Origin: Symsagittifera roscoffensis
Taxonomy: Eukaryota; Xenacoelomorpha; Acoela; Convolutidae
DNA: 64,000 bases
Assembly (NCBI RefSeq): GCF_963678635.1
Contig: NC_087070.1
Location: 44,683,467-44,747,466, forward strand
Direction of reading: 5' to 3'
Under the pieces are notes generated by a model. It had not been told where the DNA came from. It did no database searches and saw only the letters and a list, made by a program, of their open reading frames with translations. The translations under genes were made by a program, and so were the position numbers. Positions 34,442 to 45,642 of this stretch are shown here, piece after piece; within the stretch, counting starts at the first letter, position 1, and each line of letters begins with the position of its first letter.

Positions 34442-35314
34442 CTAGCTGTCTTCTTCCATGTCTCCTTTCGCCTTGACTCCCGTCCGGATCCATTTGGAGA
34501 GGTTGCTTGTCAACTTGTCATTCTTTTGGGCTCCTATCAGATCCGACAGCCTATATCTCGCCTTGACGTGTTCCTTTGAAGCCATTATTTGACCATTCAT
34601 TTCTCCAGAACTGTGGATGTCATCTTTCAATTGGACGCAAAATATCCTCCTCAGGATCTTCCTGTCATCTTCTGGCACCAGGTTTGTTCTAACATTCGAG
34701 TTACATGAAAGCTCCCTGAACGGTTTCCTTGATACTGCGATTCTCTCAAGTTCTTCGCCTCCACGCACCTCCTGCTGATCCAAGTTGTACGTTCCTGAGG
34801 AGGGATCCGTTCGTAGTTCCCTATCTCGGTGCCTCATCTTCTCTTCAGCCAGTATCATGCATAGACTATATTGATCATCGTTGCCTTTCTCTGAGTCTTC
34901 ATCCCATTCTTCACACTCCCCGGACAAATTTCTTTCTTCAGCATCTTCCTCTGCACTGTCCCTCTCCCCGGACTCTTGACTCAGTCCCAGGTGTTCAGCC
35001 TCCTCCCTCCTTGAATGCTACCTTCTTCTTCCTTCCTGACCATTGTCCTCTCAAGTGTCTCTTCAGGGATCCTTTTAACCAGTGACTGCAAAACTTCTTT
35101 CCCATCAGGTTTCCTTTCTTTCGAGGTTTCCAGACTTGTCGAGCCATCTCGTGAGTGGAAGACTGTCATACGTTTCCTTATCCATGAAGGAGAAGCCATC
35201 TTTGATTTCTGGCCTATCCGCCTCTTTATGTTCCTGTCTCTCGTAGAACTCCGTCTTCTTACTCAAGCTGTCAGCATTTTGATGTTTGTCTCTCGTCCTA
35301 TGCTCAATTATCAT
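34442..35314 (-). pseudogene. Pol linker between RNase H and integrase (unit A)
   Basis: Hydrophilic, acidic Pol segment (GECEEWDEDSEKGNDDQYSL, then RELRTDPSSGTYNLDQQEV) between RNase H and integrase. Only this copy continues through KEHVKARYRLSDL into integrase; the two other copies break at GEMN-QI and join gag. It has lost about 275 bp at about 35125 that units B and C keep (40033-40330, 45507-45800). Stops at 34442 and at the frame change at about 34980. Confidence 0.75.
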
Positions 35315-35317
35315 GTT

Positions 35318-36530
35318 TTACCCATCCAGGCGAACTATCCATCTCCCTATGTAGCTTTGATCCATTGAGTACGTTTTCAACCAGCTGAGTGCCCTGTTGT
35401 CGACTCGTAACCTGAATGGCTCGCTGCCTAGGTATGCCCTGTATTTCTTGTCAAAGGTAACCACTGCGAACATCTCTTCTTTGTGCGCCCCGTAATTCAT
35501 CTTCGTATCACTCAAGACTTAACTCCCGTATGCTACTGGTCACAAGACTGTCTTCCCATTCCACTCTTGCTCTTGTTGGAGAATGCCAGAAATCGCTACT
35601 ACCCATGCATTTGTATCCAGCACGTACATTCCCTTTTCCATTGGCATCCCTAGCACCGGTGCTTCGCACATTTCCTTCTTTATTCTCTGGAATGATTCTT
35701 CCGCCGCGTTGTTCCACGTGAACTTCTTGCCTTTGTGCCTCATTAGTTGTTGCATCGGGTACACCCTGTCCGCGTAACCCTTGATAAACTCCCTGTAGTA
35801 GTTCGCAAAACACAGGAAGCTCATCAATGGATGTTCCGTTTTTGGCGATTTCTATGTCAGAACCGCTTCTACTGCATCTGGGTCTGCTCTGATGTCATGT
35901 CTATCCACCATTGTCCCCAGGTATTTTATCGAGTTCTTGAGTATTTCACACTTTGATGGTTTGCATTTTAGTCCCGATCTCTTCATGCAGGCGAACACCT
36001 CGTCCAGTCGTTCGATATGATCCTCTAGTGTCGTCGTCGCAATTACCACTTCATCCACGTAGCACATTACCAGGTTGCCGTATTTCTTTGTTACACCGAT
36101 CAATGCGTGTGCCATCAATCGTTGAAATGTGGCCGTGGCGTTGCAAAGACCAAAAGGCATCCGTTTCCATTGAAACAGCCCCAGCTCGCAGGCAAACCCT
36201 GTCTTGTCCCTGTCCTGCTTCCTCAGTGGTACCTGCCAGAAAGCTGATCCTAAATCAAGAGTCGTAAAAAAATTTTACGTCCCCCAACTTTGAGAGGCTC
36301 TCATCTATTCTAGGTATGGGATAGGCATCCTTCACCGTGACGGAGTTCAGATATCGAAAGTCGCAGCAAAACCTTAATTGGTCGCCCTTCTTTTTAGCCA
36401 TCACTACTCTACACGCCCACGGTGATTTGGATGGTTCTATCATATCATTTTCTAGTAAGGTCTCTATCTCCTTTCTACATGCATCCGATTTGTGTGGGGT
36501 CATACGCCTCGCCCCCTCCCTATGCGGCAC
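35318..36530 (-). pseudogene. Reverse transcriptase-RNase H, unit A
   Basis: RT motifs in order: PSKSPWACRVVMAKKK, LRFCCDFRYLN, then after a T-tract frameshift (about 36260) TLDLGSAFWQVPL, MPFGLCNATATFQRLM and the active-site box CYVDEVVIA at 36061-36050, where the second Asp of YxDD is Glu. The thumb and connection follow (FANYYREFIKGYADRVYPM). RNase H reads VLDTNAWVVAISGIL, where the catalytic Asp expected in TDAS is Asn (about 35609). TGA at 35540-35542 and TAA at 35519-35521 interrupt it. LRVDNRALSWLK supplies the late Asp. Inactive by several independent lesions. Confidence 0.9.
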
Positions 36531-36551
36531 CGCCGTCTCCTCAAGCTCTAT

Positions 36552-38089
36552 TTAATGCTCAACAAAATTACAACATCCAATATCTGCTTTATGTCTCGAA
36601 AAAACATCCTCATTCCTCTCTAGTACATCCTTGATGGCTGCGAGCTGTTCATCCGTTACCTTGCCCCTCAAGTGCTCTATTTCAGGTAAAACTGGTTTAT
36701 CCATTTCCATTTCCTCTAGTGTGTGTCTTTCTGGGAAACTGGAACAGCTCGAAAGTCCATTGTCTGTCTCTGACATAAGTAACTCCACAAGACCTGATGA
36801 ATCTTTTATTTTCTTCAATCGTCTCAAGATACACTTCTTGTCCCTGTGATTGGGACATTCAAGTACTTCATTCTCTTTTACATTTTCAGTCATTTCATAT
36901 CGAGTTTTCACAGGTTAAGCATATCCCAGCTTCCTCCTCCGCTGGATTTTGACGGGTATGTCAAGAGTATTCAACAAGACACTGATGCAGAGGCCGCTCT
37001 TGGTTATCGAGAAGGATCTTCCTAAAACAGCAGCACTTTGACTGTTTGGATTTGGACTATGCAAACTTGCTTGTTATCGCTTAGTTCATTATATTTTTTT
37101 ATCCGTAAGCTCACAATTTCCGCTTTGTTTGCTTTCAGCCTTACCCTCCTAGTCAAGAAAACCGGCGCTTTATTCTCATTTGCCATTATCAGGTTTACCG
37201 GTTTAATTACGTCCTTCCTATCCGGGTTCCGAATCCTGAACATGGCATTGTTCAGATCAATCGTTACGTCGAAATTCCTGATTAATTCTCTGCCTACAAT
37301 GAACTGGTCAGACTCATCTAGGTTCTCCACCACAAGAAAGCTCATCCGCAGGTTGCGTTCCCCTAGATTTAGGGCTATTATTGGTGTTCTGCCTAGTACC
37401 CGCAGCGCCCCTTTGTTTGCAGCTGATAGCCGTATTGTTGAGTCTATCAAATCATCTGTTTCGAAACCCATTCGCTCCCAAGTTTCGATTGATATAACGC
37501 TCAAGACCGCTCCCGTATCAAGTAACCCGCGTAACTGTGTCTTCTTGCCACTTATGTCAAGCACGTGCGCTGATACGTCCGCCTCCGTCTCGATGTGCAT
37601 TGCATCCTCCTCCAACATGGCGCAGTGTCCAATCGATGTCACTTTTAGTTCTACCCTGCCCATGTAGATTTGTCCCGTTAAGTCTTCGTCACATGTTATC
37701 ATAGTTTTCGTGTAGATGTTTGTCCCATCTATGTTTAACATCACCTCATGCGGACCATAGGCTTCCGTGTACCTATTCTTGACACGGACTGACTTGCTGC
37801 CACCTCTTGTGAGTAGTGCCCTCAAGGCTCTAGAAATTGTCGGCGGACTTATTGCACTTAAGTAATCTGCGTACACATCGATGTGCATTATTGTCTGGTC
37901 GCTCGGTTCACTCAGGTTTCTCGCTACTTCATGGCAGCCCACAGTGATTATTGACATTATTCTGGCTCCGATATTTGTTATGCCGAATGGCTTGCCCGTC
38001 ACCATTTTTAGAGTGTCGCAATTTCCACCCCTTGTCGCTCCCACTTCGGCTTCCGGTATCGGCATCGACATACTTAACGTCTCATTCAA
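36552..38089 (-). pseudogene. Aspartic protease and PR-RT linker, unit A
   Basis: Frame 38089-37022 (355 aa) includes the gag-pol boundary region (TVGCHEVARNLSEPSDQTI) and a retropepsin with LLDTGAVLSVIS (catalytic DTG at 37519-37511) and the later IIALNLGERNL flap-side region. The frame at 36911-36552 is the linker to RT, with an acidic EIEHLRGKVTDEQLAAIKD segment just before RT. Protease active-site residues are intact here. The frame is broken at 37022 by a short frameshift (PDRK... reading stops after VKVLLF). Confidence 0.85.
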
Positions 38090-38480
38090 CTTCTGCTTTT
38101 CGATTTCCTGCTTTAGTCGTTGCTCGATCTCTTTCGTCGCAAATCTTGTTTCACTTTGTTGATGGCCTCCGCCGCTGCCTTTTCATAGTTAATTGCTAGA
38201 GGATTCTTGTTCTCGGCCTCTATGGCATTCTTAACTTGCACTACAGCCTTCACCGTTTTTGTCGGTAGTTCCGCACTCGGTGCCTCCGTGTTTTATGTGT
38301 CAAACTCGACTTGCCTGTTCCTCGTGTTATGTACCGTCGCCAGCGCCAGTTTGTGTTTGGATGACTCTGGTTCTTCACTGCTTCCCAAAACAACGGACAG
38401 TCCATCCTGAAGTGGCCCTCTTGATTGCAGAAGAAGCATCTTGCACCTATCTTGATGATCAGGCCGCTGTAGAACTCATG

Positions 38481-39117
38481 TTATTCCGCCTGGCTCATAT
38501 CTTCCTCATCGGACGCATATCCCAGACTTTTCATGACTTGCTTGTACGTCGTGCAATCCGCCATATGATGATCCGCTGACCCGCAATTTGCGCATGATCT
38601 GCGTTGGTCCTTGTCTTCTCTAGGCTTGTACCATGATGACCTCTGTGGTTGACTCCCCCCTTGCATGTTTCTATTCTATGGGATCGAGTAATTCTTTGGT
38701 TAATTCTTCCGGCGTCGGTGCCTTGTCTTTCGATAGTGTATAATATGTTGCTAACATTGTTCTCAAGTCGTCACTTTTAACCCCATCGATAAACTTCGAG
38801 GCGATGCTGAAGTTCCTTCTATTTGTTGATTCTTGGGGATCACTCCTTCTTCTCAAGCTCTCAAGATCATCCAGGAACCAATCGATTGATTCATTGTCCC
38901 TCTGTCTTTTCTTTTCGAATCTCATCATAGCCTGGTGACCCTTCATTCCCGATCCGAATCGGTTCAACATTAATTCGAAGATTTTGTCTGCAGTATCACG
39001 TTCCTCTTCCTTCTTTGCAACTACACACTTTAACGCCGTGCCTTCCAAATTGCTGAGTATCGCTGTGCAGGCTTGTCTCTCGTCGTTCAAGTTGTCTTGT
39101 TCCAAATATAGTCTCAT
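38481..39117 (-). pseudogene. Gag capsid core and zinc knuckle, unit A
   Basis: 39117-38671 is the capsid C-terminal region (LSNLEGTALKCVVAKKEEER, SGMKGHQAMMRFEKKRQRDN, TMLATYYTLSKDKAPTPEEL). After a short deletion-frameshift, 38666-38481 has a CCHC knuckle, CANCGSADHHMADC. A TAG at 39127-39129 replaces the Trp of CIDTW seen in the right family-B copy. The equivalent TAG is present in units B and C. Gag continues right in broken frames to the unit junction. Confidence 0.85.
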
Positions 39118-40171
39118 GACTTCTACCTAAGTGTCGATGCATCCGTCTGAGTCGTCCTTAAATTCTTTTGGCCTCTTGAAGGTTTTCCTGGACTTGCCTT
39201 CTTCTCTTTCACTCGAGTCCGTGTTCCTCGTAGCGAACGCTTCCAATGTCCTATTCATCATCTCCCAGGTGCTAGCCCACGTCGTGGCATCATGTCCCAC
39301 ATTATTGCTAGTTGTCGAATCCCCCGGACCACTTGTCGTGTTTCAGGTTCCACTCTTCATAATTGTCCTTGCCCCCCTGGTCCTGTGCTCGCTGCGCCCC
39401 GGGGTAACGGTAACGGTGTTGACTCCCGCTTGTTCCGTTGTGGTTCCACGAAATCGACTCTGTTTCCCTGCGTTCGATCTGTTAACGGCTTTATTATTTG
39501 ACCATTAATTTCTCCAGGACTGTGGATGTCATCTTTCAATTAGACGCAAAATATCCTCCTCAGGATCTTCCTGTCATCTTCTGGCACCAGGTTTGTTCTA
39601 ACATTCGAGTTACATGAAAGCTCCCTGAACGGTTTCCTTGATACTGCGATTCTCTCAAGTTCTTCGCCTCCACGCACCTCCTGCTGATCCAAGTTGTACG
39701 TTCCTGAGGAGGGATCCGTTCGTAGTTCCCTATCTCGGTGCCTCATCTTCTCTTCGGCCAGTATCATGCATAGACTATATTGATCATCGTTGCCTTTCTC
39801 GGAGTCTTCATCCCATTCTTCACACTCCCCGGACAAATTTCTTTCTTCAGCATCTTCCTCTGCACTGTCCCTCTCCCCGGACTCTTGACTCAGTCCCAGG
39901 TGTTCAGCCTCCTCCCTCCTTGAATGCTACCTTCTTCTTCCTTCCTGACCATTGTCCTCTCAAGTGTCTCTTCAGGGATCCTCTTAACCAGTGACTGCAC
40001 AACTTCTTTCCCATCAGGTTTCCTTTCTTTCGAGGAGTTCTCGCCACCATCCGCCTCATTTATTCTCAATATCGTGACATCTGGTTCTTCTTCACCCTTA
40101 GTGTGTACCACAGGTTTATCGTCTGCCAATTTCTCGGGTAATCTCATTACGTCTTCATTTATCTCTGCTTT

Positions 40172-41697
40172 TCACGTTTCTACCTGGTTGAGATCATAGC
40201 ATTTTGCCTTGAGCGTCTCCCTCACAATTTTTGAATTGAGTATTATCCCTATCGGCATCCCTCGGTTCTTCTTCAAGGTTGTTTTCTCCGGAGGTTCTTT
40301 TGGTAATTCGGGGTGATCTTCTATTGGTTTGCCAGACTTGTCGAGCCATCTCGTGAGTGGAAGACTGTCATAAGTTTCCTTATCCATGAAGGAGAAGCCA
40401 TCTTTGATTTCTGGCCTATCCGCCTCTTTATGTTCCTGTCTCTCGTAGAACTCCGTCTTCTTACTCAAGCTGTCAGCATTTTGATGTTTGTCTCTCGTCC
40501 TATGCTCAATTATCATGTTGTACCCATCCAGGCGAACTATCCATCTCCCTATGTAGCTTTGATCCATTGAGTACGTTTTCAACCAGCTGAGTGCCCTGTT
40601 GTCGACTCGTAACCTGAACGGCTCGCTGCCTAGGTATGCCCTGTTTTTCTTGTCAAAGGTAACCACTGCGAACATCTCTGCTTTGTGCGCCCCGTACTTC
40701 ATCTCCGTATCACTCAAGACTTAACTCCCGTATGCTACTGGTCACAAGACTGTCTTCCCATTCCACTCTTGCACTTGTTGGAGAATGCCAGAAATCGCTA
40801 CTACCCATGCATTTGTATCCAGCACGTACTTTCCCTTTTCCATTGGCACCGGTGCTTCGCACAACTCCTTTTTTATTCTCTGGAATGATTCTTCCGCCGC
40901 GTTGTTCCACGTGAACTTCTTGCCTTTGTGCCTCATTAGTTGTTGCATCGGGTACACCCTGTCCGCGTAACCCTTGATAAACTCCCTTGTAGTAGTTTGC
41001 AAATCACAGGAAGCTCATCAATTGATGTTCCGTTTTTGGCGATTTTCACGTCAGAACCGCTTCTACTGCATCTGGGTCTGCTCTGATGTCATGTCTATCC
41101 ACCATTGTCCCCAGGTATTTTATCGAGTCCTTGAGTATTTCACACTTTGATGGTTTGCATTTTAGTCCCGATCTCTTCATGCAGGCGAACACCTCGTCCA
41201 GTCGTTCGATATGATCCTCTAGTGTCGTCGTCGCAATTACCACTTCATCCACGTAGCACATTACCAGGTTGCCGTATTTCTTTGTTACACCGATCAATGC
41301 GTGTGCCATCAATCGTTGAAATGTGGCCGTGGCGTTGCAAAGACCAAAAGGCATCCGTTTCCATTGAAACAGCCCCAGCTCGCAGGCAAACCCTGTCTTG
41401 TCCCTGTCCTGCTTCCTCAGTGGTACCTGCCAGAAAGCTGATCCTAAATCAAGAGTCGTAAAAAAATTTTGCGTCCCCCAACTTTGAGAGGCTCTCATCT
41501 ATTCTAGGTATGGGATAGGCATCCTTCACCGTGACGGAGTTCAGATATCGAAAGTCGCAGCAAAACCTTAATTGGTCGCCCTTCTTTTTAGCCATCACTA
41601 CTCTACACGCCCACGGTGATTTGGATGGTTCTATCATATCATATTCTAGTAAGGTCTCTATCTCCTTTCTACATGCATCCGATTTGTGTGGGGTCAT
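40172..41697 (-). pseudogene. Reverse transcriptase-RNase H, unit B
   Basis: Same motifs and the same lesions as unit A: frameshift in the T tract before TLDLGSAFWQVPL, YVDE active site at 41255-41244, TNAW in place of TDAS, and the two RNase H stops between KTVL and VLSDTEM. Unit-specific differences include a frameshift at about 40985 that opens FANYY to QTTT, and a longer open frame (40717-40172) because the stop before MIIEHRTRD of units A and C is a Tyr codon here. Confidence 0.9.
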
Positions 41698-42350
41698 ACG
41701 CCTCGCCCCTCCCTATGCGGCACCGCCGTCTCCTCAAGCTCTATTTAATGCTCAACAAAATTACAACATCCAATATCTGCTTTATGTCTCGAAAAAACAT
41801 CCTCATTCCTCTCTAGTACATCCTTGATGGCTGCGAGCTGTTCATCCGTTACCTTGCCCCTCAAGTGCTCTATTTCAGGTAAAACTGGTTTATCCATTTC
41901 CATTTCCTCTAGTGTGTGTCTTTCTGGGAAACTGGAACAGCTCGAAAGTCCATTGTCTGTCTCTGACATAAGTAACTCCACAAGACCTGATGAATCTTTT
42001 ATTTTCTTCAATCGTCTCAAGATACACTTCTTGTCCCTGTGATTGGGACATTCAAATACTTCATTCTCTTTTACATTTTCAGTCATTTCATATCGAGTTT
42101 TCACAGGTTAAGCATATCCCAGCTTCCTCCTCCGCTGGATTTTGACGGGTATGTCAAGAGTATTCAACAAGACACTGATGCAGAGGCCGCTCTTGGTTAT
42201 CGAGAAGGATCTTCCTAAAACAGCAGCACTTTGACTGTTTGGATTTGGACTATGCAAACTTGCTTGTTATCGCTTAGTTCATTATATTTTTTTATCCGTA
42301 AGCTCACAATTTCCGCTTTGTTTGCTTTCAGCCTTACCCTCCTAGTCAAG

Positions 42351-42437
42351 AAAACCGGCGCTTTATTCTCACTTGCCATTATCAGGTTTACGGTATGTCA
42401 ACCTGATAATGGCAAGTGAGAATAAAGCGCCGGTTTT
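42351..42437. repeat. Perfect 37-bp inverted repeat with 13-nt spacer
   Basis: Arms 42351-42387 and 42401-42437 are exact reverse complements; the left arm starts AAAACCGGCGCTTTATTCTC. It lies at the junction of a local duplication: 42141-42390 is repeated at 42435-42684. The right arm is an inverted copy of protease-coding sequence found once in units A and C. Confidence 0.95.
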
Positions 42438-42508
42438 GACGGGTATGTCAAGAGTATTCAACAAGACACTGATGCAGAGGCCGCTCTTGGTTATCGAGAA
42501 GGATCTTC

Positions 42509-43576
42509 CTAAAACAGCAGCACTTTGACTGTTTGGATTTGGACTATGCAAACTTGCTTGTTATCGCTTAGTTCATTATATTTTTTTATCCGTAAGCTCA
42601 CAATTTCCGCTTTGTTTGCTTTCAGCCTTACCATCCTAGTCAAGAAAACCGGCGCTTTATTCTCACTTGCCATTATCAGGTTTACCGGTTTAATTACGTC
42701 CTTCCTATCCGGGTTCCGAATCCTGAACATGGCATTGTTCAGATCAATCGTTACGTCGAAATTCCTGATTAATTCTCTGCCTACAATGAACTGGTCAGAC
42801 TCATCTAGGTTCTCCACCACAAGAAAGCTCATCCGCAGGTTGCGTTCCCCTAGATTTAGGGCTATTATTGGTGTTCTGCCTAGTACCCGCAGCGCCCCTT
42901 TGTTTGCAGCTGATAGCTGTATTCTTGAGTCTATCAAATCATCTGTTTCGAAACCCATTCGCTCCCAAGTTTCGATTGATATAACGCTCAAGACCGCTCC
43001 CCTATCAAGTAACCCGCGTAACTGTGTCTTCTTGCCACTTATGTCAAGCACGTGCGCTGATACGTCCGCCTCCGTCTCGATGTGCATTGCATCCTCCTCC
43101 AACATGGCGCAGTTTCCAATCGATGTCACTTTTAGTTCTACCCTGCCCATGTAGATTTGTCCCGTTAAGTCTTCGTCACATGTTATCATAGTTTTCGTGT
43201 AGATGTTTGTCCCATCTATGTTTAACATCACCTCATGCGGACCATAGGCTTCCGTGTACCTATTCTCGACACGGACTGACTTGCTGCCACCTCTTGTGAG
43301 TAGTGCCCTCAAGGCTCTAGAAATTGTCGGCGGACTTATTGCACTTAAGTAATCTGCGTACACATCGATGTGCATTATTGTCTGGTCGCTCGGTTCACTC
43401 AGGTTTCTCGCTACTTCATGGCCGCCCACAGTGATTATTGACATTATTCTGGCTCCGATATTTGTTATGCCGAATGGCTTGCCCGTCACCATTTTTAGAG
43501 TGTTGCAATTTCCACCCCTTGTCGCTCCCACTTCGGCTTCCGGTATCGGCATCGACATACTTAACGTCTCATTCAA
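42509..43576 (-). pseudogene. Aspartic protease, unit B (active-site mutant)
   Basis: 355-aa frame equivalent to that of unit A. The catalytic triplet reads LLDRGAVLSV: codon 43003-43001 is AGG (Arg) where units A and C have ACG (Thr), a change expected to abolish retropepsin activity. The rest (IETWERMGFETDDLIDS, FLVVENLDESDQFIVGREL) is as in the other units. Upstream duplication at 42.1-42.5 kb adds a second copy of its C-terminal coding sequence. Confidence 0.85.
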
Positions 43577-43951
43577 CTTCTGCTTTTCGATTTCCTGCTT
43601 TAGTCGTTGCTCGATCTCTTTCGTCGCAAATCTTGTTTCACTTTGTTGATGGCCTCCGCCGCTGCCTTTTCATAGTTAATTGCTAGAGGATTCTTGTTCT
43701 CGGCTTCTATGGCATTCTTAACTTGCACTACAGCCTTCACCGTTTTTGTCGGTGCCTCCGTGTTTTTTGTGTCAAACTCGGCTTGCCTGTTCCTCGTGTT
43801 ATGTACCGTCGCCAGCGCCAGTTTGTGTTTGGATGACTCTGGTTCTTCACGCTTCCCAAAACAACGGACAGTCCATCCTGAAGTGGCCCTCTTGATTGCA
43901 GAAGAAGCATCTTGCACCTATCTTGATGATCAGGCCGCTGTAGAACTCATG

Positions 43952-44588
43952 TTATTCCGCCTGGCTCATATCTTCCTCATCGGACGCATATCCCAGACTT
44001 TTCATGACTTGCTTGTACGTCGTGCAATCCGCCATATGATGATCCGCTGACCCGCAATTTGCGCATGATCTGCGTTGGTCCTTGTCTTCTCTAGGCTTGT
44101 ACCATGATGACCTCTGTGGTTGACTCCCCCCTTGCATGTTTCTATTCTATGGGATCGAGTAATTCTTTGGTTAATTCTTCCGGCGTCGGTGCCTTGTCTT
44201 TCGATAGTGTATAATATGTTGCTAACATTGTTCTCAAGTCGTCACTTTTAACCCCATCGATAAATTTCGAGGCGATGCTGAAGTTCCTTCTATTTGTTGA
44301 TTCTTGGGGATCACTCCTTCTTCTCAAGCTCTCAAGATCATCCAGGAACCAATCGATTGATTCATTGTCCCTCTGTCTTTTCTTTTCGAATCTCATCATA
44401 GCCTGGTGACCCTTCATTCCCGATCCGAATCGGTTCAACAATAATTCGAAGATTTTGTCTGCAGTATCACGTTCCTCTTCCTTCTTTGCAACTACACACT
44501 TTAACGCCGTGCCTTCCAAATTGCTGAGTATCGCTGTGCAGGCTTGTCTCTCGTCGTTCAAGTTGTCTTGTTCCAAATATAGTCTCAT
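43952..44588 (-). pseudogene. Gag capsid core and zinc knuckle, unit B
   Basis: Equivalent to the unit A gag fragment: NLEGTALKCVVAKKEEERD, LLNRFGSGMKGHQAMMRFEK and CANCGSADHHMADC. Same TAG (44598-44600) at the Trp position and the same frameshift between capsid and knuckle. Confidence 0.85.
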
Positions 44589-45642
44589 GACTTCTACCTA
44601 AGTGTCGATGCATCCGTCTGAGTCGTCCTTAAATTCTTTTGGCCTCTTGAAGGTTTTCCTGGATTTGCCTTCTTCTCTTTCACTCGAGTCCGTGTTCCTC
44701 GTAGCGAACGCTTCCAATGTCCTATTCATCATCTCCCAGGTGCTAGCCCACGTCGTGGCATCATATCCCACATTATTGCTAGTTGTCGAATCCCCCGGTC
44801 CACTTGTCGTGTTTCAGGTTCCACTCTTCATAATTGTCCTTGCCCCCCTGGTCCTGTGCTCGCTGCACCCCGGGGTAACGGTAATGGTGTTGACTCCCGC
44901 TTGTTCTGTTGTGGTTCCACGAAATCGACTCTGTTTCCCTGCGTTCGATCTGTTAACGGTTTTATTATTTGATCATTCATTTCTCCAGGACTGTGGATGT
45001 CATCTTTCAATTGGACGCAAAATATCCTCCTCAGGATCTTCCTGTCATCTTCTGGCACCAGGTTTGTTCTAACATTCGAGTTACATGAAAGCTCCCTGAA
45101 CGGTTTCCTTGATACTGCGATTCTCTCAAGTTCTTCGCCTCCACGCACCTCCTGCTGATCCAAGTTGTACGTTCCTGAGGAGGGATCCGTTCGTAGTTCC
45201 CTATCTCGGTGCCTCATCTTCTCTTCAGCCAGTATCATGCATAGACTATATTGATCATCGTTGCCTTTCTCTGAGTCTTCATCCCATTCTTCACACTCCC
45301 CGGACAAATTTCTTTCTTCAGCATCTTCCTCTGCACTGTCCCTCTCCCCGGACTCTTGACTCAGTCCCAGGTGTTCAGCCTCCTCCCTCCTTGAATGCTA
45401 CCTTCTTCTTCCTTCCTGACCATTGTCCTCTCAAGTGTCTCTTCAGGGATCCTTTTAACCAGTGACTGCAAAACTTCTTTCCCATCAGGTTTCCTTTCTT
45501 TCGAGGAGTTCTCGCCACCATCCGCCTCATTTATTCTCAATATCGTGACATCTGGTTCTTCTTCACCCTTAGTGTGTACCACAGGTTTATCGTCTGCCAA
45601 TTTCTCCGGTAATCTCATTACGTCTTCATTTATCTCTGCTTT

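Larger units (their letters stand above)
34584..39491 (-). repeat. Tandem array unit A (gag-PR-RT-RH)
   Basis: First of three head-to-tail copies of the segment running from gag (right) to the RNase H-integrase linker (left). Unit A is the one connected to integrase. Its right edge (39491/39492) is a fusion of gag sequence GTTAACGGCTT to linker sequence TATTATTTGACC. The same fusion occurs at 44962, and the gag side continues uninterrupted at 50656. Units are only a few percent different by eye. Confidence 0.9.
39492..44962 (-). repeat. Tandem array unit B (gag-PR-RT-RH), internally rearranged
   Basis: Second unit, about 5.47 kb. Contains the same domains as unit A: linker 39540-40147 with the segment missing in A, RNase H 40172-41002, RT 41046-41697, PR-linker 41745-42104, PR 42509-43576, gag 43952-44588. 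It carries a 294-nt periodic duplication with a small inverted copy at 42141-42684. It also has deletions of 12 nt in two places where A and C agree (MPME/LGMPME at 40847; VGASVF at 43752). Confidence 0.9.

Noticed and set aside
37038..37667. 209-codon plus-strand frame, also at 42525-43154 and 48171-48800
   Set aside because: Antisense shadow of the retrotransposon protease. It recurs only because the protease segment is tandemly repeated.
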